From NCBI RefSeq assembly GCF_028649595.1, contig NZ_JAQSLK010000002.1:1-64000 (forward strand): a DNA stretch of 64,000 nt. The letters run 5' to 3'. A program made the translations under genes and the position numbers. The notes under the pieces were generated by a model. The model did no database searches. It was not told the DNA's origin and saw nothing but the letters and a program-made list of their open reading frames with translations. The stretch comes from Campylobacter magnus. GTDB taxonomy: Bacteria > Campylobacterota > Campylobacteria > Campylobacterales > Campylobacteraceae. Below, in pieces: positions 6,698 through 15,236 of this stretch. Position 1 is the first letter of the stretch. Every line of letters starts with the position of its first letter.

Positions 6698-9549
6698 TAG
6701 TTTTAGATGATTACAGCAAAATTCCCCAAAGCGAGCAAAGCTCTCAAAGTGAGAGTGAGCTAGAAAACGAGCTAATAAACGACCTTGTAAATACTGGCGA
6801 GTATGAATACAAAGCAGATATAAAAGATGAAAATTCTCTGTGGCAAAATGCTCATAAATGTATAGAAGAGCTAAATGATATAAAGCTTAGCCAAAGCGAG
6901 TGGGTGCAGATAAAAGAATATCTAAAAGGCAAAAAAAGCAGATATGAAAAGAGCGCAATAGTCTTTGAGAGTGGGCATGTGCTAACAATCAAGCTAGATA
7001 ATGGCAAAGATAAAAATATAAAAATCTTTGATAAAAACGAGCTAGGCAGAAATAAACTTCAAATCATAAATCAAATTTGGCAAAGACGAAACACAAGTGG
7101 CGAAAATCGCTATGATGCTAGTGTGCTTGTAAATGGCTTTCCGCTTGTGCATATAGAGCTAAAAAGGCGTGGAGTAAGTATGCTAAATGCCTTTGAGCAA
7201 ATCAAGCGGTATAAGGCGCAAATGAGCGAAGATAGCATTTATGGCTTTGCGCAGATTTTTATCATCTCAAATGGCACTTTTAGCAAGTATTTTTCAAATA
7301 CAGCAAAAGACTATGGCTTTACCTCAAAATGGATGGATGCTAAAAATAATGAAATAGATGATTTAAAAGACTTTTGCGCTACATTTCTAGCCAAAAAGAC
7401 GCTTTTAGAAGTGATTTTTCGCTACTGCGTGCTTGATAGCGAGAAAAATCTAAAAGTGCTAAGACCGTATCAAATCGCAGCTTGCGAGAGAATTTTGGGG
7501 CGTATAAACTCTAGTAGCAAGCAGGCTGGTAGCAGAGAGGCTGGCGGATATATATGGCACACCACAGGTAGTGGTAAGACACTAACTAGCTTTAAAACAG
7601 CCGTGTTAGCAAGCAGGCTAGAAAATATCAAAAAAGTGCTTTTCGTAGTGGATAGAAAAGACCTATATACTCAAACACAAAGAGAATATGAGAACTTTGC
7701 CAAAGGTAGCGCAAACGGCGCAAACAATAGCAAGACTCTAAAAAAGCTTTTGGGCGACAAAGACGCAAAAATCGTAATAACCACAATCCAAAGGCTAGTA
7801 AAGGCTCTAAATGATGAGTTTAGCGTGTATGATGATGAAGTAGCTATCATAATAGATGAGTGTCATCGCTCGCAGTTTGGCGATATGCACAGGCGCATAA
7901 AAGAGCGGTTTAAAAGGGCGCATATTTTTGGCTTTACTGGCACGCCGATATTTGATGAAAATGCTAGCGCAAATAGCTACTATAACACGACTGAAAATCT
8001 CTTTGGCGATAGACTTCACACCTATAATATAATCTCAGCGATAAGAGATGAAAATGTGCTGAAATTTAATATCATCAAAACAGCCAGCGCAAAGGCAAAG
8101 GACAGCGTAGACGAGCAAGTAGAGGGCATAGATGAGCTAAGTGCACTAAATGATGAGCGCAGGATAGAAAATAACTGCGCTTTTGTGCTAAAAGAGTTTG
8201 AGGGACTTACACATAAAAGGGCTTTTAATAGCATTTTTGCTACTAGCTCTACTGCTAGTGCTAAGCTATACTATAACGAGCTAAAAAGGCAGATAGCAAG
8301 CGCGGATTTGGGCTATAAAATAGCGATTATTTTCACAGGCTCAAATAACGAACAAAGCGAAGAAAATGTCAGCATTGAAGGCTTGGAGAGTGAGAATAAA
8401 AGCTTTTTAGCTAGGGCGATAGATGATTTTAACAAAAACTTTGGTTTTAGCTATGGACTAGAGAATTTTAACGAATATTATAAAAAAATAGCTGAGCTTT
8501 TAAGGGATAGAAAGATTGATATTTTAGTCGTGGTGGATATGTTTTTAACTGGCTTTGATGCACCGTGTCTAAATACTCTTTGGGTGGATAAAAGGCTAAA
8601 AATGCATGGACTAATTCAGGCGTTTTCTCGCACAAACCGCATAAGCGATGAGCGAAAGAAAATGGGAAATATAGTCTGCTTGCTAAACCTAGAAAACGAG
8701 ATAGAAAACGCTCTAAGGCTATATGCGAACAATGACAATGTCGCCACGCAAAAAGATAGCCTTTTTGTAAAGGGCTTTGATGAGTATTTTGGGATTTTGA
8801 AAGCGAAGTTTGATGAGCTAAGAGGAATTAGCTTTGAGAGTGAGGATGATGAAAGAGCGTTTATAAAATGCTTTAGCGATATTTTGCGACTTGAAAATAT
8901 TTTGAAAAACTTTATAGAGTTTGATGAAAAAGCACTAAGAAGTGATAGAGAGATAGAAAATCTACTAAGTCGCTATGATGAGCTAAAACGCAGACATGCG
9001 CAGCAAAAGCGAGAAAAGACTGATATTAGCGATGATATAGAGTTTGTGCCAGTGGAGATTTTGAGCAATTATGTAGTGGATAGAAAGTATTTGCTAGCAC
9101 TTATCAAGGACTTTGGGGGCTCAGGGCAAAAGATAGCAGACTTCAAAGAACGCCTTGGCTCAATGCTGGGTGCTGACATCACACTAAAAAGCAAACAAGA
9201 GCTTATAATGAGTTTTATTGATAAGATTACAGCAAATGGTAATTATAGCGATATTTCAGCGCAGTGGATGGCGCATTTTGAAGAAGAGAAAAACAAGCAA
9301 TTAAAAAACATGCTAACTAATGCTGAGTTTAAGCTAGATGAGAACAAGGCTAGGGATTATTTAGAAACTTGCTTACACAGGGGCGAGCTTATGCTAAATG
9401 GCACGGATTTTGATGGCGTTTTTGTGGATAGAGGTAGCATTTTTGGCACAAAAAGCAATGCTCATAAAGAAAAGGCAAAAGAGGCTTTCAGCGAGTTTAT
9501 AGAGGTATTTAAAGAGCCAAGTGCAATTTTTGATAATTCTTTTGTATAG
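6694..9549 (+). CDS. hsdR: Type I restriction-modification system, endonuclease/translocase subunit HsdR
   Basis: This 951-residue motor subunit translocates DNA with ATP and cuts unmethylated DNA at a distance. The N-terminal nuclease domain shows the PD-(D/E)xK-type element VNGFPLVHIELKRRG (Glu155, Lys157). The helicase core has Walker A TTGSGKT at 290-296, the DEAD-box-like DECH at 388-391 and FTGTPIF. Motif VI (AFSRTNR) follows near residue 645. A C-terminal helical domain contacts HsdM. The start overlaps the hsdS stop (ATGA). It is full length with no breaks, so the system looks complete. Confidence 0.96.
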   Translation: MIVLDDYSKIPQSEQSSQSESELENELINDLVNTGEYEYKADIKDENSLWQNAHKCIEELNDIKLSQSEWVQIKEYLKGKKSRYEKSAIVFESGHVLTIKLDNGKDKNIKIFDKNELGRNKLQIINQIWQRRNTSGENRYDASVLVNGFPLVHIELKRRGVSMLNAFEQIKRYKAQMSEDSIYGFAQIFIISNGTFSKYFSNTAKDYGFTSKWMDAKNNEIDDLKDFCATFLAKKTLLEVIFRYCVLDSEKNLKVLRPYQIAACERILGRINSSSKQAGSREAGGYIWHTTGSGKTLTSFKTAVLASRLENIKKVLFVVDRKDLYTQTQREYENFAKGSANGANNSKTLKKLLGDKDAKIVITTIQRLVKALNDEFSVYDDEVAIIIDECHRSQFGDMHRRIKERFKRAHIFGFTGTPIFDENASANSYYNTTENLFGDRLHTYNIISAIRDENVLKFNIIKTASAKAKDSVDEQVEGIDELSALNDERRIENNCAFVLKEFEGLTHKRAFNSIFATSSTASAKLYYNELKRQIASADLGYKIAIIFTGSNNEQSEENVSIEGLESENKSFLARAIDDFNKNFGFSYGLENFNEYYKKIAELLRDRKIDILVVVDMFLTGFDAPCLNTLWVDKRLKMHGLIQAFSRTNRISDERKKMGNIVCLLNLENEIENALRLYANNDNVATQKDSLFVKGFDEYFGILKAKFDELRGISFESEDDERAFIKCFSDILRLENILKNFIEFDEKALRSDREIENLLSRYDELKRRHAQQKREKTDISDDIEFVPVEILSNYVVDRKYLLALIKDFGGSGQKIADFKERLGSMLGADITLKSKQELIMSFIDKITANGNYSDISAQWMAHFEEEKNKQLKNMLTNAEFKLDENKARDYLETCLHRGELMLNGTDFDGVFVDRGSIFGTKSNAHKEKAKEAFSEFIEVFKEPSAIFDNSFV

Positions 9550-9783
9550 TAAAAATTAAATTGTAAGATTGCTTTCTTTTCTTACTGGTAAAAACGCTCT
9601 TGGCGCATTGCGCTGTGGGGTGGGGGATAAAGTAGAGCGATGAGCTTTGCTTATTACCACTCAAAGCCCTTGCGCTGTGGTTGCGTGGTGTTTATTGTAT
9701 GTTGGTAGGCTTGTTGCGTGGTGTGCGTTGGTTGCCCTTGCGCTTGGATATCGTAAGTGCTATAAGTGCTTTTTGATGGGCGT
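9550..9783 (-). other. Gap between hsdR and relaxase: possible shifted relaxase tail
   Basis: This stretch between two convergent genes is more GC-rich than its surroundings. On the minus strand it holds an open frame of about 40 codons (to the stop at 9654) rich in Gln, Thr and Pro (STYSTYDIQAQGQPTHTTQQ). It is offset by one base from the end of the relaxase gene and looks like a detached C-terminal tail. The word GCCCTTGCGCT occurs near 9665 and a close variant near 9737. I see no strong terminator. Confidence 0.4.
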
Positions 9784-10800
9784 TTAAGTGGGTTTAACTC
9801 TATTTTCTACGCTTACATTCCACTTTTTCTCATAAACCACCTTTGAATACACTATATTTGGCTGTTTTTTATCTTTTATAGTAATTGTTCTTGGCACTTC
9901 ATCAGTTATAGCAAATCTACAATACTCTCCACGCTGGATATTATTCTCATTTACTACACGCTCTAAGTCTTTTGCCCAAATAGTAATGTCTTTACCTTTG
10001 CTTGTCGTGTATGTAACATAATAGCTCATCTCGTTTTCATCATTAAAATTAAAATTAGCCTTGCCAAAGTCTTTTACCATATAATGATGAGGCTTATGTC
10101 CAAAATTCTCACTTCCATTTAGCTTTAATTCTCCAAATGCCCTTGATTTCCTAGTAGCTTTCGCATCTACCCCCATATATCTAAGCTCCCTAGCAAATAG
10201 CTCTCTCATATTTGCTAGATCAGCTTTATTGGGATTTATGCGAATACCATCATCGCCCATCATTTTTAGCACTAAATGACAATGTGGATTGTCTGTATCA
10301 TTATGCATAGCAATTACAAAGTGATTATGTGGATACTTTTGCTTTATAGCATTGATTGATGCTTTTTTTATCTGCTCAGTTGTAGCATTGTGATAATGTT
10401 TCATTGAAAATACTATATGAAGTGCCTCACGCTTTGGCTTTATATCATCACGCTCTAATTCTTTCTTGCTTTTAATCTCATAATACTCATTAAAGCTCTG
10501 CGCTATACTCTCAATGCTTTCTTTGCCTTGATAGCTACGCATTTCATCTTTATCAAATACTTCTAGCTCTCCATTGCGTGAGATATAGTGCAAATGCGCT
10601 TTTAGGCGATTAAAATCACACGATGAGCCAGTTACTCTAATAACTACTTCTGCGTTGTGTGGTGTAAAGGGGTTATTGCTAACTTGTTTAGAGCTTTTAG
10701 CTTGTCTTATTTTAAAAGTAGTGGCTGATTTAGATCGTTTTAGATAATCTTGCCAAACCTTTTTAGCCTTAAACTCATCATCAAAGAACTTCTTAGGCAT
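9784..10800 (-). CDS. Relaxase / mobilization nuclease
   Basis: This 338-residue protein should nick the element's transfer origin and lead the strand into a recipient. The relaxase signature is HNDTDNPHCHLVLK (about residues 165-178), the three-histidine metal-binding motif of VirD2/MobP-type nucleases. It is preceded by the conserved EALHIVFSMKHYHNATTEQ segment. The catalytic tyrosine cannot be assigned with certainty. The start follows an AAAAGGAAT ribosome binding site. An accessory protein gene lies upstream with about 165 bp between, a likely place for oriT. The C-terminus may be shortened by a one-base shift (see 9654-9800). Confidence 0.85.
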   Translation of the reverse strand: MPKKFFDDEFKAKKVWQDYLKRSKSATTFKIRQAKSSKQVSNNPFTPHNAEVVIRVTGSSCDFNRLKAHLHYISRNGELEVFDKDEMRSYQGKESIESIAQSFNEYYEIKSKKELERDDIKPKREALHIVFSMKHYHNATTEQIKKASINAIKQKYPHNHFVIAMHNDTDNPHCHLVLKMMGDDGIRINPNKADLANMRELFARELRYMGVDAKATRKSRAFGELKLNGSENFGHKPHHYMVKDFGKANFNFNDENEMSYYVTYTTSKGKDITIWAKDLERVVNENNIQRGEYCRFAITDEVPRTITIKDKKQPNIVYSKVVYEKKWNVSVENRVKPT

Positions 10801-10965
10801 TAAATTCCTTTTATTTTAGATTGAAAATAAAATGAATTCGCCCATAAAATGAAGTTTCGGCTGTGTTTTACGGATGGACAAATGATAAAATTGATTTGGC
10901 TAGTATAATGCTAAAATCATAATGATTTTATAATAAGAGCATTTTAGATAGATTATGCTGTTTAG
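10801..10965 (-). other. Candidate oriT/operator region upstream of the relaxase gene
   Basis: The gap between the two mobilization genes holds a perfect inverted repeat, TAAAATCAT-A-ATGATTTTA (10912-10930), and AATTCGCCCATAAAATG near 10833-10850. Origins of transfer usually lie beside relaxase genes and contain inverted repeats, but no known nic sequence is recognised. Confidence 0.35.
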
Positions 10966-11496
10966 CTATTTCAAACGATTTTGCCTTTTCTTGCTGATAA
11001 TATCCAAATCCTTTTTATAGCTCTCCAAGGCTTGATTGATTTCATCAATTATAGGCTCAAAGCCTTTAAAGCTTTGAATAAAATCATACTCTCTGCTTTG
11101 CTTAAAAAGCGTGATAAACTCAAACAAATCTTTTGATACTTTATTGAATTTCGCAGTAGCAGTTTTAAACTCTTTTAGTTCACAATTATTCAAAAACTGC
11201 TCATCATAAAGTGAGTTAATAACTTGGTATCTACACTCTTTTCTTACAGAGCTAAATCCGTGAGATTTTGCTCTATTTTTTAGCAAATTATACTCATCAT
11301 CACTAAGTGGAATTTGTATTTTATGATTGAGTTTAGTTTGAGCGTTATTGTCTAAAAACTGATCACTTTTATCCTTATCTAAAAACTCTAAAATTGCCGA
11401 GTTTATTAAAGCATTTTTGCTACTAGAATTTTGCTCCATTAGTAGCAAAATTCTATAATAAATTTCATCGCTAACTCTTAGCCTTATTTCTCTCAT
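10966..11496 (-). CDS. Probable accessory mobilization protein with ribbon-helix-helix N-terminus
   Basis: This 176-residue protein starts REIRLRVSDEIYYRIL, resembling the strand and first helix of ribbon-helix-helix DNA-binding proteins. A second similar element follows at HKIQIPLSDDEYNLLKNRAK (about 63-82), as in MobC/MbeC-like relaxosome partners. The C-terminal half is helical and charged. It lies directly upstream of the relaxase gene on the same strand and has its own AAAGGA site. The likely job is binding oriT to help nicking. No catalytic residues are expected and the family name is not certain. Confidence 0.6.
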   Translation of the reverse strand: MREIRLRVSDEIYYRILLLMEQNSSSKNALINSAILEFLDKDKSDQFLDNNAQTKLNHKIQIPLSDDEYNLLKNRAKSHGFSSVRKECRYQVINSLYDEQFLNNCELKEFKTATAKFNKVSKDLFEFITLFKQSREYDFIQSFKGFEPIIDEINQALESYKKDLDIISKKRQNRLK

Positions 11497-11898
11497 TTAT
11501 ATCCTTTCATATTACCATTAAGAGCGTCGCAGACAATGCTTTTTTGATTCAAAGTTCCACACTTTGATATCAAAAAAGCTATCCTGAACTCTACAAAAAT
11601 CCAAAATTTTAAAAACCTCCCACTCACGCAAAAACTCTCACAAAAAATACCAAAATCAAAAAACTTTCATTGCGCACTTATCTGCGAAAATTCTAAAATT
11701 TCCAAAATATTTTTTCAAAAAAAATATCTCAAATTTTCCAAAAACCACCACTAAATTTTCCACCATTAAAAAGAGAATTTCCACTCCAAATAAAAAAGAA
11801 TTTCTCCACCACTAAGAAAGAGAATTTCCACTTCAAACAAGAGAAAATTCTTCCACCACTAAAAAGAGAAACTCCCCTTGCTAACTCTAAAAGAATTC
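11497..11898 (-). other. 402-bp gene-free region, strand-biased and repeat-bearing
   Basis: The region is strongly A- and C-rich on the plus strand and poor in G. Its left part contains CAAAGTTCCACACTTTG (an interrupted inverted repeat near 11551-11567). Its right part contains direct repeats of 46-47 bp (listed separately). No open frame with a start and ribosome site is visible. The strand bias and repeats suit an origin of replication or transfer for the element. Confidence 0.4.
11745..11876 (+). repeat. 46-47-bp direct repeats beside the RepA-like gene
   Basis: The unit starts CCACCA(C/T)TAA, continues AAGAGAATTTCCACT and ends in AAATTCT- or AATTTCT-like sequence. Copies start at 11760, 11806 and 11853, the last partial, with a short lead copy (CCACCACTAAA) at 11745. 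Spacing is 46 and 47 bp. Confidence 0.8.
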
Positions 11899-12870
11899 TT
11901 ACAAATCCTCCATGTCTAAAACAATCTTTTTAATCTCATCAGCATTTTTATTTTGGCAGAGTTTGTATATTTTCTCATTTGGCTTTTCGCCAGTCTTTAT
12001 GCTAAAAAGCTTATTTTCAAACTTTTTAAGCAAACTCCAAAGCTTGTTTCTACCAACAATCTCAAAGTGTGTTTCATCTTTGATTTTATAAAGCTTTGCT
12101 GTGAGTTCTTTTTGATTTAGACCACTCTCATCTTGTTCTAAGATCTCAACACATAGTTTTATAGACATTTTTTCCTCATCACTTAGATTAAAAAGCTCGC
12201 TAAACTTACAAATGCTTTTTATCTCAAAGTTTTCTTTATCTACTTCTATTTTTAAAGGGCTGATATTTGGAATTCTATATTTTTTTGGAGTGAGAGTATA
12301 GATGCTAGCCATTCTTTCGGTTTTGAAGTTTTCATCTGAGTAGTTTTCTAGCTGATTATTGCCTTTTGAGCTAGATTTATCATGTTTGGCGGTGTGATTT
12401 TGAAAGATTATTGTAAGTCTTTTTGCTCTTAGTTCTTTTATAAATCTCATAAACTTTATAGCACTCTCATCACTATTTATCTTGCCACCATCTATGAGAT
12501 TTATAGTGCCATCTATGATTAAAAGCACACCAGTAAAATCATCACAAGAGCTAAAATCGCACTCAAAGCGACTTGGCTCATAATCAGGGTAGTAATAAAA
12601 GATATTTTTATATTTTTCAATAAAATCCCTTACATTATTATCATTTAAACTTGCTAGGCTATTGTCGCAGTCTATGTAGATAACTTGCTTTATGCTTTTA
12701 TTATCAAGTGCGTATTTGGCTAGAGCTAGGCTAAGTGTAGTTTTACCACCACCACTTTGACCAAAGAGCTGAGTGATAGTCTGCTCTTTGATAAAGCCAT
12801 CAACAAGCCACTTTAAATCTAGCTTAGCAAACTCATCAAGAGTTTTTATATCTTTAAACTTTGCTATCAT
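11899..12870 (-). CDS. RecA-like RepA-type ATPase/helicase
   Basis: This 323-residue P-loop ATPase has Walker A GQSGGGKTT at about 38-46 and a Walker B-like strand GVLLIIDGT near 115-123. A QNHTAKHDKSSSKG sensor-like loop lies near 157-170. This is the layout of AAA_25/RepA-type hexameric helicases carried by mobilizable plasmids and integrative elements. The last 100 residues look like a winged-helix tail. The gene is 2 bp downstream of a small DNA-binding protein gene, so the two are co-expressed. It may support replication of the excised circle, using the nearby direct repeats; that role is inferred from context. Confidence 0.75.
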   Translation of the reverse strand: MIAKFKDIKTLDEFAKLDLKWLVDGFIKEQTITQLFGQSGGGKTTLSLALAKYALDNKSIKQVIYIDCDNSLASLNDNNVRDFIEKYKNIFYYYPDYEPSRFECDFSSCDDFTGVLLIIDGTINLIDGGKINSDESAIKFMRFIKELRAKRLTIIFQNHTAKHDKSSSKGNNQLENYSDENFKTERMASIYTLTPKKYRIPNISPLKIEVDKENFEIKSICKFSELFNLSDEEKMSIKLCVEILEQDESGLNQKELTAKLYKIKDETHFEIVGRNKLWSLLKKFENKLFSIKTGEKPNEKIYKLCQNKNADEIKKIVLDMEDL

Positions 12871-12872
12871 GA

Positions 12873-13091
12873 CTAGATATTTCCATTTTGGTTAGCAAGT
12901 AGCCAGTTTTCGATTTGCTCTCTTTTATAGAGAATTCTCTTGCCTATCTTAGTAAAAGGCAAAGGAAATCTATCACTTTCTTGGCGTTTTTTAAGGCGTA
13001 GTATTGCTTGGGCTGGCTTTGAGATGGCGTATTGTTCTTGTAAGTCACTTGGACTTAGCCAGCCATCAGCTAGTGTTTGAATTGCGTTCAT
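12873..13091 (-). CDS. AlpA/excisionase-like helix-turn-helix protein
   Basis: This 72-residue basic protein contains a MerR/AlpA-type DNA-binding fold. It opens with a helix (WLSPSDLQEQYAISKPAQAILRL), continues with a wing (FPLPFTKIGKRILYKREQIENWL) and has a short Asn-rich tail. Proteins of this size and layout act as excisionases or activators of integrase genes. It has an AAAAAGGAACG site and immediately precedes the RepA-like gene. Whether it directs excision or controls replication cannot be decided from sequence. Confidence 0.7.
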   Translation of the reverse strand: MNAIQTLADGWLSPSDLQEQYAISKPAQAILRLKKRQESDRFPLPFTKIGKRILYKREQIENWLLANQNGNI

Positions 13092-13211
13092 ATTCGTTCC
13101 TTTTTCTTAAATTTAGAACGAATTATATTCTTATTGATTTAATTTATAATAAACAAAGTATGTAATATATACTTTTATTTTAGAAAATTCTTTTAGTTTT
13201 ATAGAAATTCT

Positions 13212-13634
13212 CTACTTTATAGAATTAAGCGTTTCTTTTAGATTATTAAACTTCGCTTTTAAATCTTGTATTTCATCTTTAAGGGCTTTATTTTCTAAAA
13301 GTAGATTTAGTGTCATTAGCATAGGGCTACTTACTTTGTCTTTGGCAACAGCACTTTTTAGGGCTGGTTCGCTATATCCTAGCTCTTTTGCTAATTCCTT
13401 ATAAGTAAGTCCCAAAAGCTTTGCTGTGCGTTTTACTGGACTGCTAAACTCTTTTAGAAGCTTGCTAGCATTTGTTTTGGTAAAGGGTAGTTTGTCAATA
13501 AACTTAGCATCTTTATTTAGCATGCCACGCCACTGGCAATATTCTAAAAAATCATTAAAATCTTGCTCATCAGCGTTCTTTTCATTTATAAACCACTTTT
13601 TTAACTCAGTTATATCTTTTTCATAGTTCATCAT
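13212..13634 (-). CDS. Predicted helix-turn-helix regulator with C-terminal coiled coil
   Basis: This 140-residue protein has a helix-turn-helix near residues 70-95 (RTAKLLGLTYKELAKELGYS). A predicted coiled coil follows at the C-terminus (LLENKALKDEIQDLKAKFNNL), which would allow dimerisation. The N-terminal part is acidic and unfamiliar. It has a good AAAAAGGATAT ribosome site and is read toward the replication and mobilization genes, so it may control them. No named family is assigned. Confidence 0.6.
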   Translation of the reverse strand: MMNYEKDITELKKWFINEKNADEQDFNDFLEYCQWRGMLNKDAKFIDKLPFTKTNASKLLKEFSSPVKRTAKLLGLTYKELAKELGYSEPALKSAVAKDKVSSPMLMTLNLLLENKALKDEIQDLKAKFNNLKETLNSIK

Positions 13635-13992
13635 ATATCCTTTTTTGGCTGATTATACTAAAAAATGGTTTAGAATAAGGCTTATTTATTATTTTTTAAC
13701 AAAATTTACTCTTTTATATATACATTAAAATTTTTAAAATATTACTATATAGTAGCGTTTGAGCTTAAAATTTTAATTAGAATTCATTAAAAAGTTTAAA
13801 AAGTTATTATTTTATCGTAATTACAGAGTAATCATAGAGTATTTTTAAGCAAAATTGGCTATAATATGAGATTGGCTTTAAAAGCTTAAAAAAGCAAATA
13901 AAAAATAAATAACTTAGTTTTAAACTCACTTGCACAAACTTAATTGGCTAAAAGATTGTTATTTAGAACTTTAGAGATATATAAACGAGTGA
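13635..13992. other. AT-rich right end of the element, no gene seen
   Basis: About 360 bp of very AT-rich DNA without a credible open frame. It contains several A/T tracts and ends in GAGCTTAACCCACCATTT, the copy of the tRNA-Ala end. Confidence 0.5.
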
Positions 13993-14005
13993 GCTTAACC
14001 CACCA

Positions 14006-14102
14006 TTTAAGCTTCTTTTGATTTATTTTGATTTAGAATAACACGATATATTCATTATTTTAGCTTATTTTGATTTAGTTTGATTGAGATTAATTAGCAT
14101 TT
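14006..14102 (+). repeat. Right copy of the ~97-bp repeat, outside the element
   Basis: This direct repeat of 1615-1714 begins straight after the CCACCATTT att copy. Because it repeats the element's left end, the DNA beyond the right boundary looks like the left end of a second, older element of the same family. Confidence 0.85.
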
Positions 14103-14188
14103 ACTCTCATTAAAGCCCTAATGCTATCAAAAAGCTTTGTTAAAAGCTTATTATGCTCATCGCCTCTATATAAAGGCTTCTGCTTCAT
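14090..14188 (-). CDS. Small conserved-looking accessory ORF (32 aa)
   Basis: A 32-codon frame, MKQKPLYRGDEHNKLLTKL and onward, starts at an ATG that overlaps the stop of an upstream reading frame (TAATG). This is typical of coupled accessory genes. No function is recognised. It may be the remaining start of a longer gene cut off when the neighbouring element arrived. Confidence 0.35.
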   Translation of the reverse strand: MKQKPLYRGDEHNKLLTKLFDSIRALMRVNAN

Positions 14189-14369
14189 TATCGTTTTCTT
14201 TCATCAAGCTTGTCAATAATGTATTTCATAGTATTGATATGCTCTTGTATTTTAAGCTTTTTTATTTCTTTAGCACTTAGGGCATTTTTAGAGCCTAGAG
14301 CTTTTATTTGCTCGTTTAGCTTGATATTTTGGCTACTTAAGGCCTCTATTTTATTTTGGAATTCTAGAT
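14188..14369 (-). pseudogene. Fragment of a coiled-coil accessory protein
   Basis: An open minus-strand frame encodes a charged coiled coil (SSQNIKLNEQIKALGSKNAL, then EIKKLKIQEHINTMKYIIDK) and ends at 14188. Its 5' side runs into a copy of the window-wide palindrome and a stop codon, with no start site. It is probably a decayed remnant. Confidence 0.4.
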
Positions 14370-14428
14370 TTTAAAAATAGCAAAAAAAGTGAAAAGTTTT
14401 TCTCAATTGGCAAAACAAGCAGGCAAAA

Positions 14429-15236
14429 ATGATAAAAAGAGAAAAATACATAGCTAGCATAGCGGTCGTTTTGTAAGCTTTGATATCCGCCCTTTTGTGC
14501 ATAAAGAGCTAAAAGAATACGCAAATGGGCTTGGCAAGGATTTTAGCTTGGGCGAGTATCTAAGCCTTGGTGGCTTTGCTAAAATTCTAAAATTCCAAAG
14601 CAATGAGAGTGTTAAAGCCTACTTAAAAGACCTTGATAGCACGGTAATTATCAATGATTTAATCGATAGATATAATATCAAAAACCGAGCTTTTTAAAAA
14701 AATTGTGGATTTTGTAATACTCTCAAATGCTAGGGTGCTAATAGCATTTAAACTACATAAAATCACAAAAAATCACTTGTTCAATAAACACGGTAATTAA
14801 GTATTTATTGCATTTAGAAAAAGCATATGCTATCCGCAAACTACCAAAATACAGCCTAAAAGCTAAGCGAAAATTAGAGTTTTTTGAAAAAGTCTATAAC
14901 GAAGACATCGCTTTTAGCGTGATCCGCAGAAGAGGATAAGGACATCACAACCTAGAAAATATCATTTATAATGGGCTTATTTTTATGGGATACGAGCTAT
15001 TTTTATACGATAATAACGGCAAAGAGATTGATTTTTTGGCTATCAAAGGTGGCAAAGAGTATTTAATTGCTTATAGCGTGACTGAGAATAAAGCTTATGA
15101 GCGTGAAATAGGCGCATTTGCTAGCCTGGATAATTCAAGGGCAAAAGTGCTTATCACAAATGATGAAATAGATTTTTCTACTAGCACGGTTAGACATATA
15201 AAGCTAAAAGATTTTTTGCTTATGGACAAGCTATAA
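14429..15236 (+). pseudogene. Decayed AAA ATPase with DUF4143 domain
   Basis: Pieces of one protein family are recognisable in order on the plus strand but in several frames. They are MIKREKYIASI at 14429, GRFVSFDIRPFVHKELKEY near 14461-14515, and a middle piece ending YLKDLDSTVIINDLIDRYNI at 14497-14697. A further piece is KRKLEFFEKVYNEDIAFSVI near 14870, and the C-terminal piece GYELFLYDNNGKEIDFLAI ends at 15236. The Walker A region is missing and stops and shifts separate the pieces. In intact relatives this is a single ATP-binding protein of about 400 residues, often on mobile or accessory DNA. Confidence 0.75.

Noticed and set aside
1793-14008. Prophage
   Set aside because: There are no capsid, tail, packaging or lysis genes; the relaxase and RepA-like genes point to a mobilizable element instead.
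13985-14010. A second tRNA-Ala gene at the right boundary
   Set aside because: Only the last 16 bases resemble the tRNA 3' end; no tRNA body precedes them, so it is an att copy.
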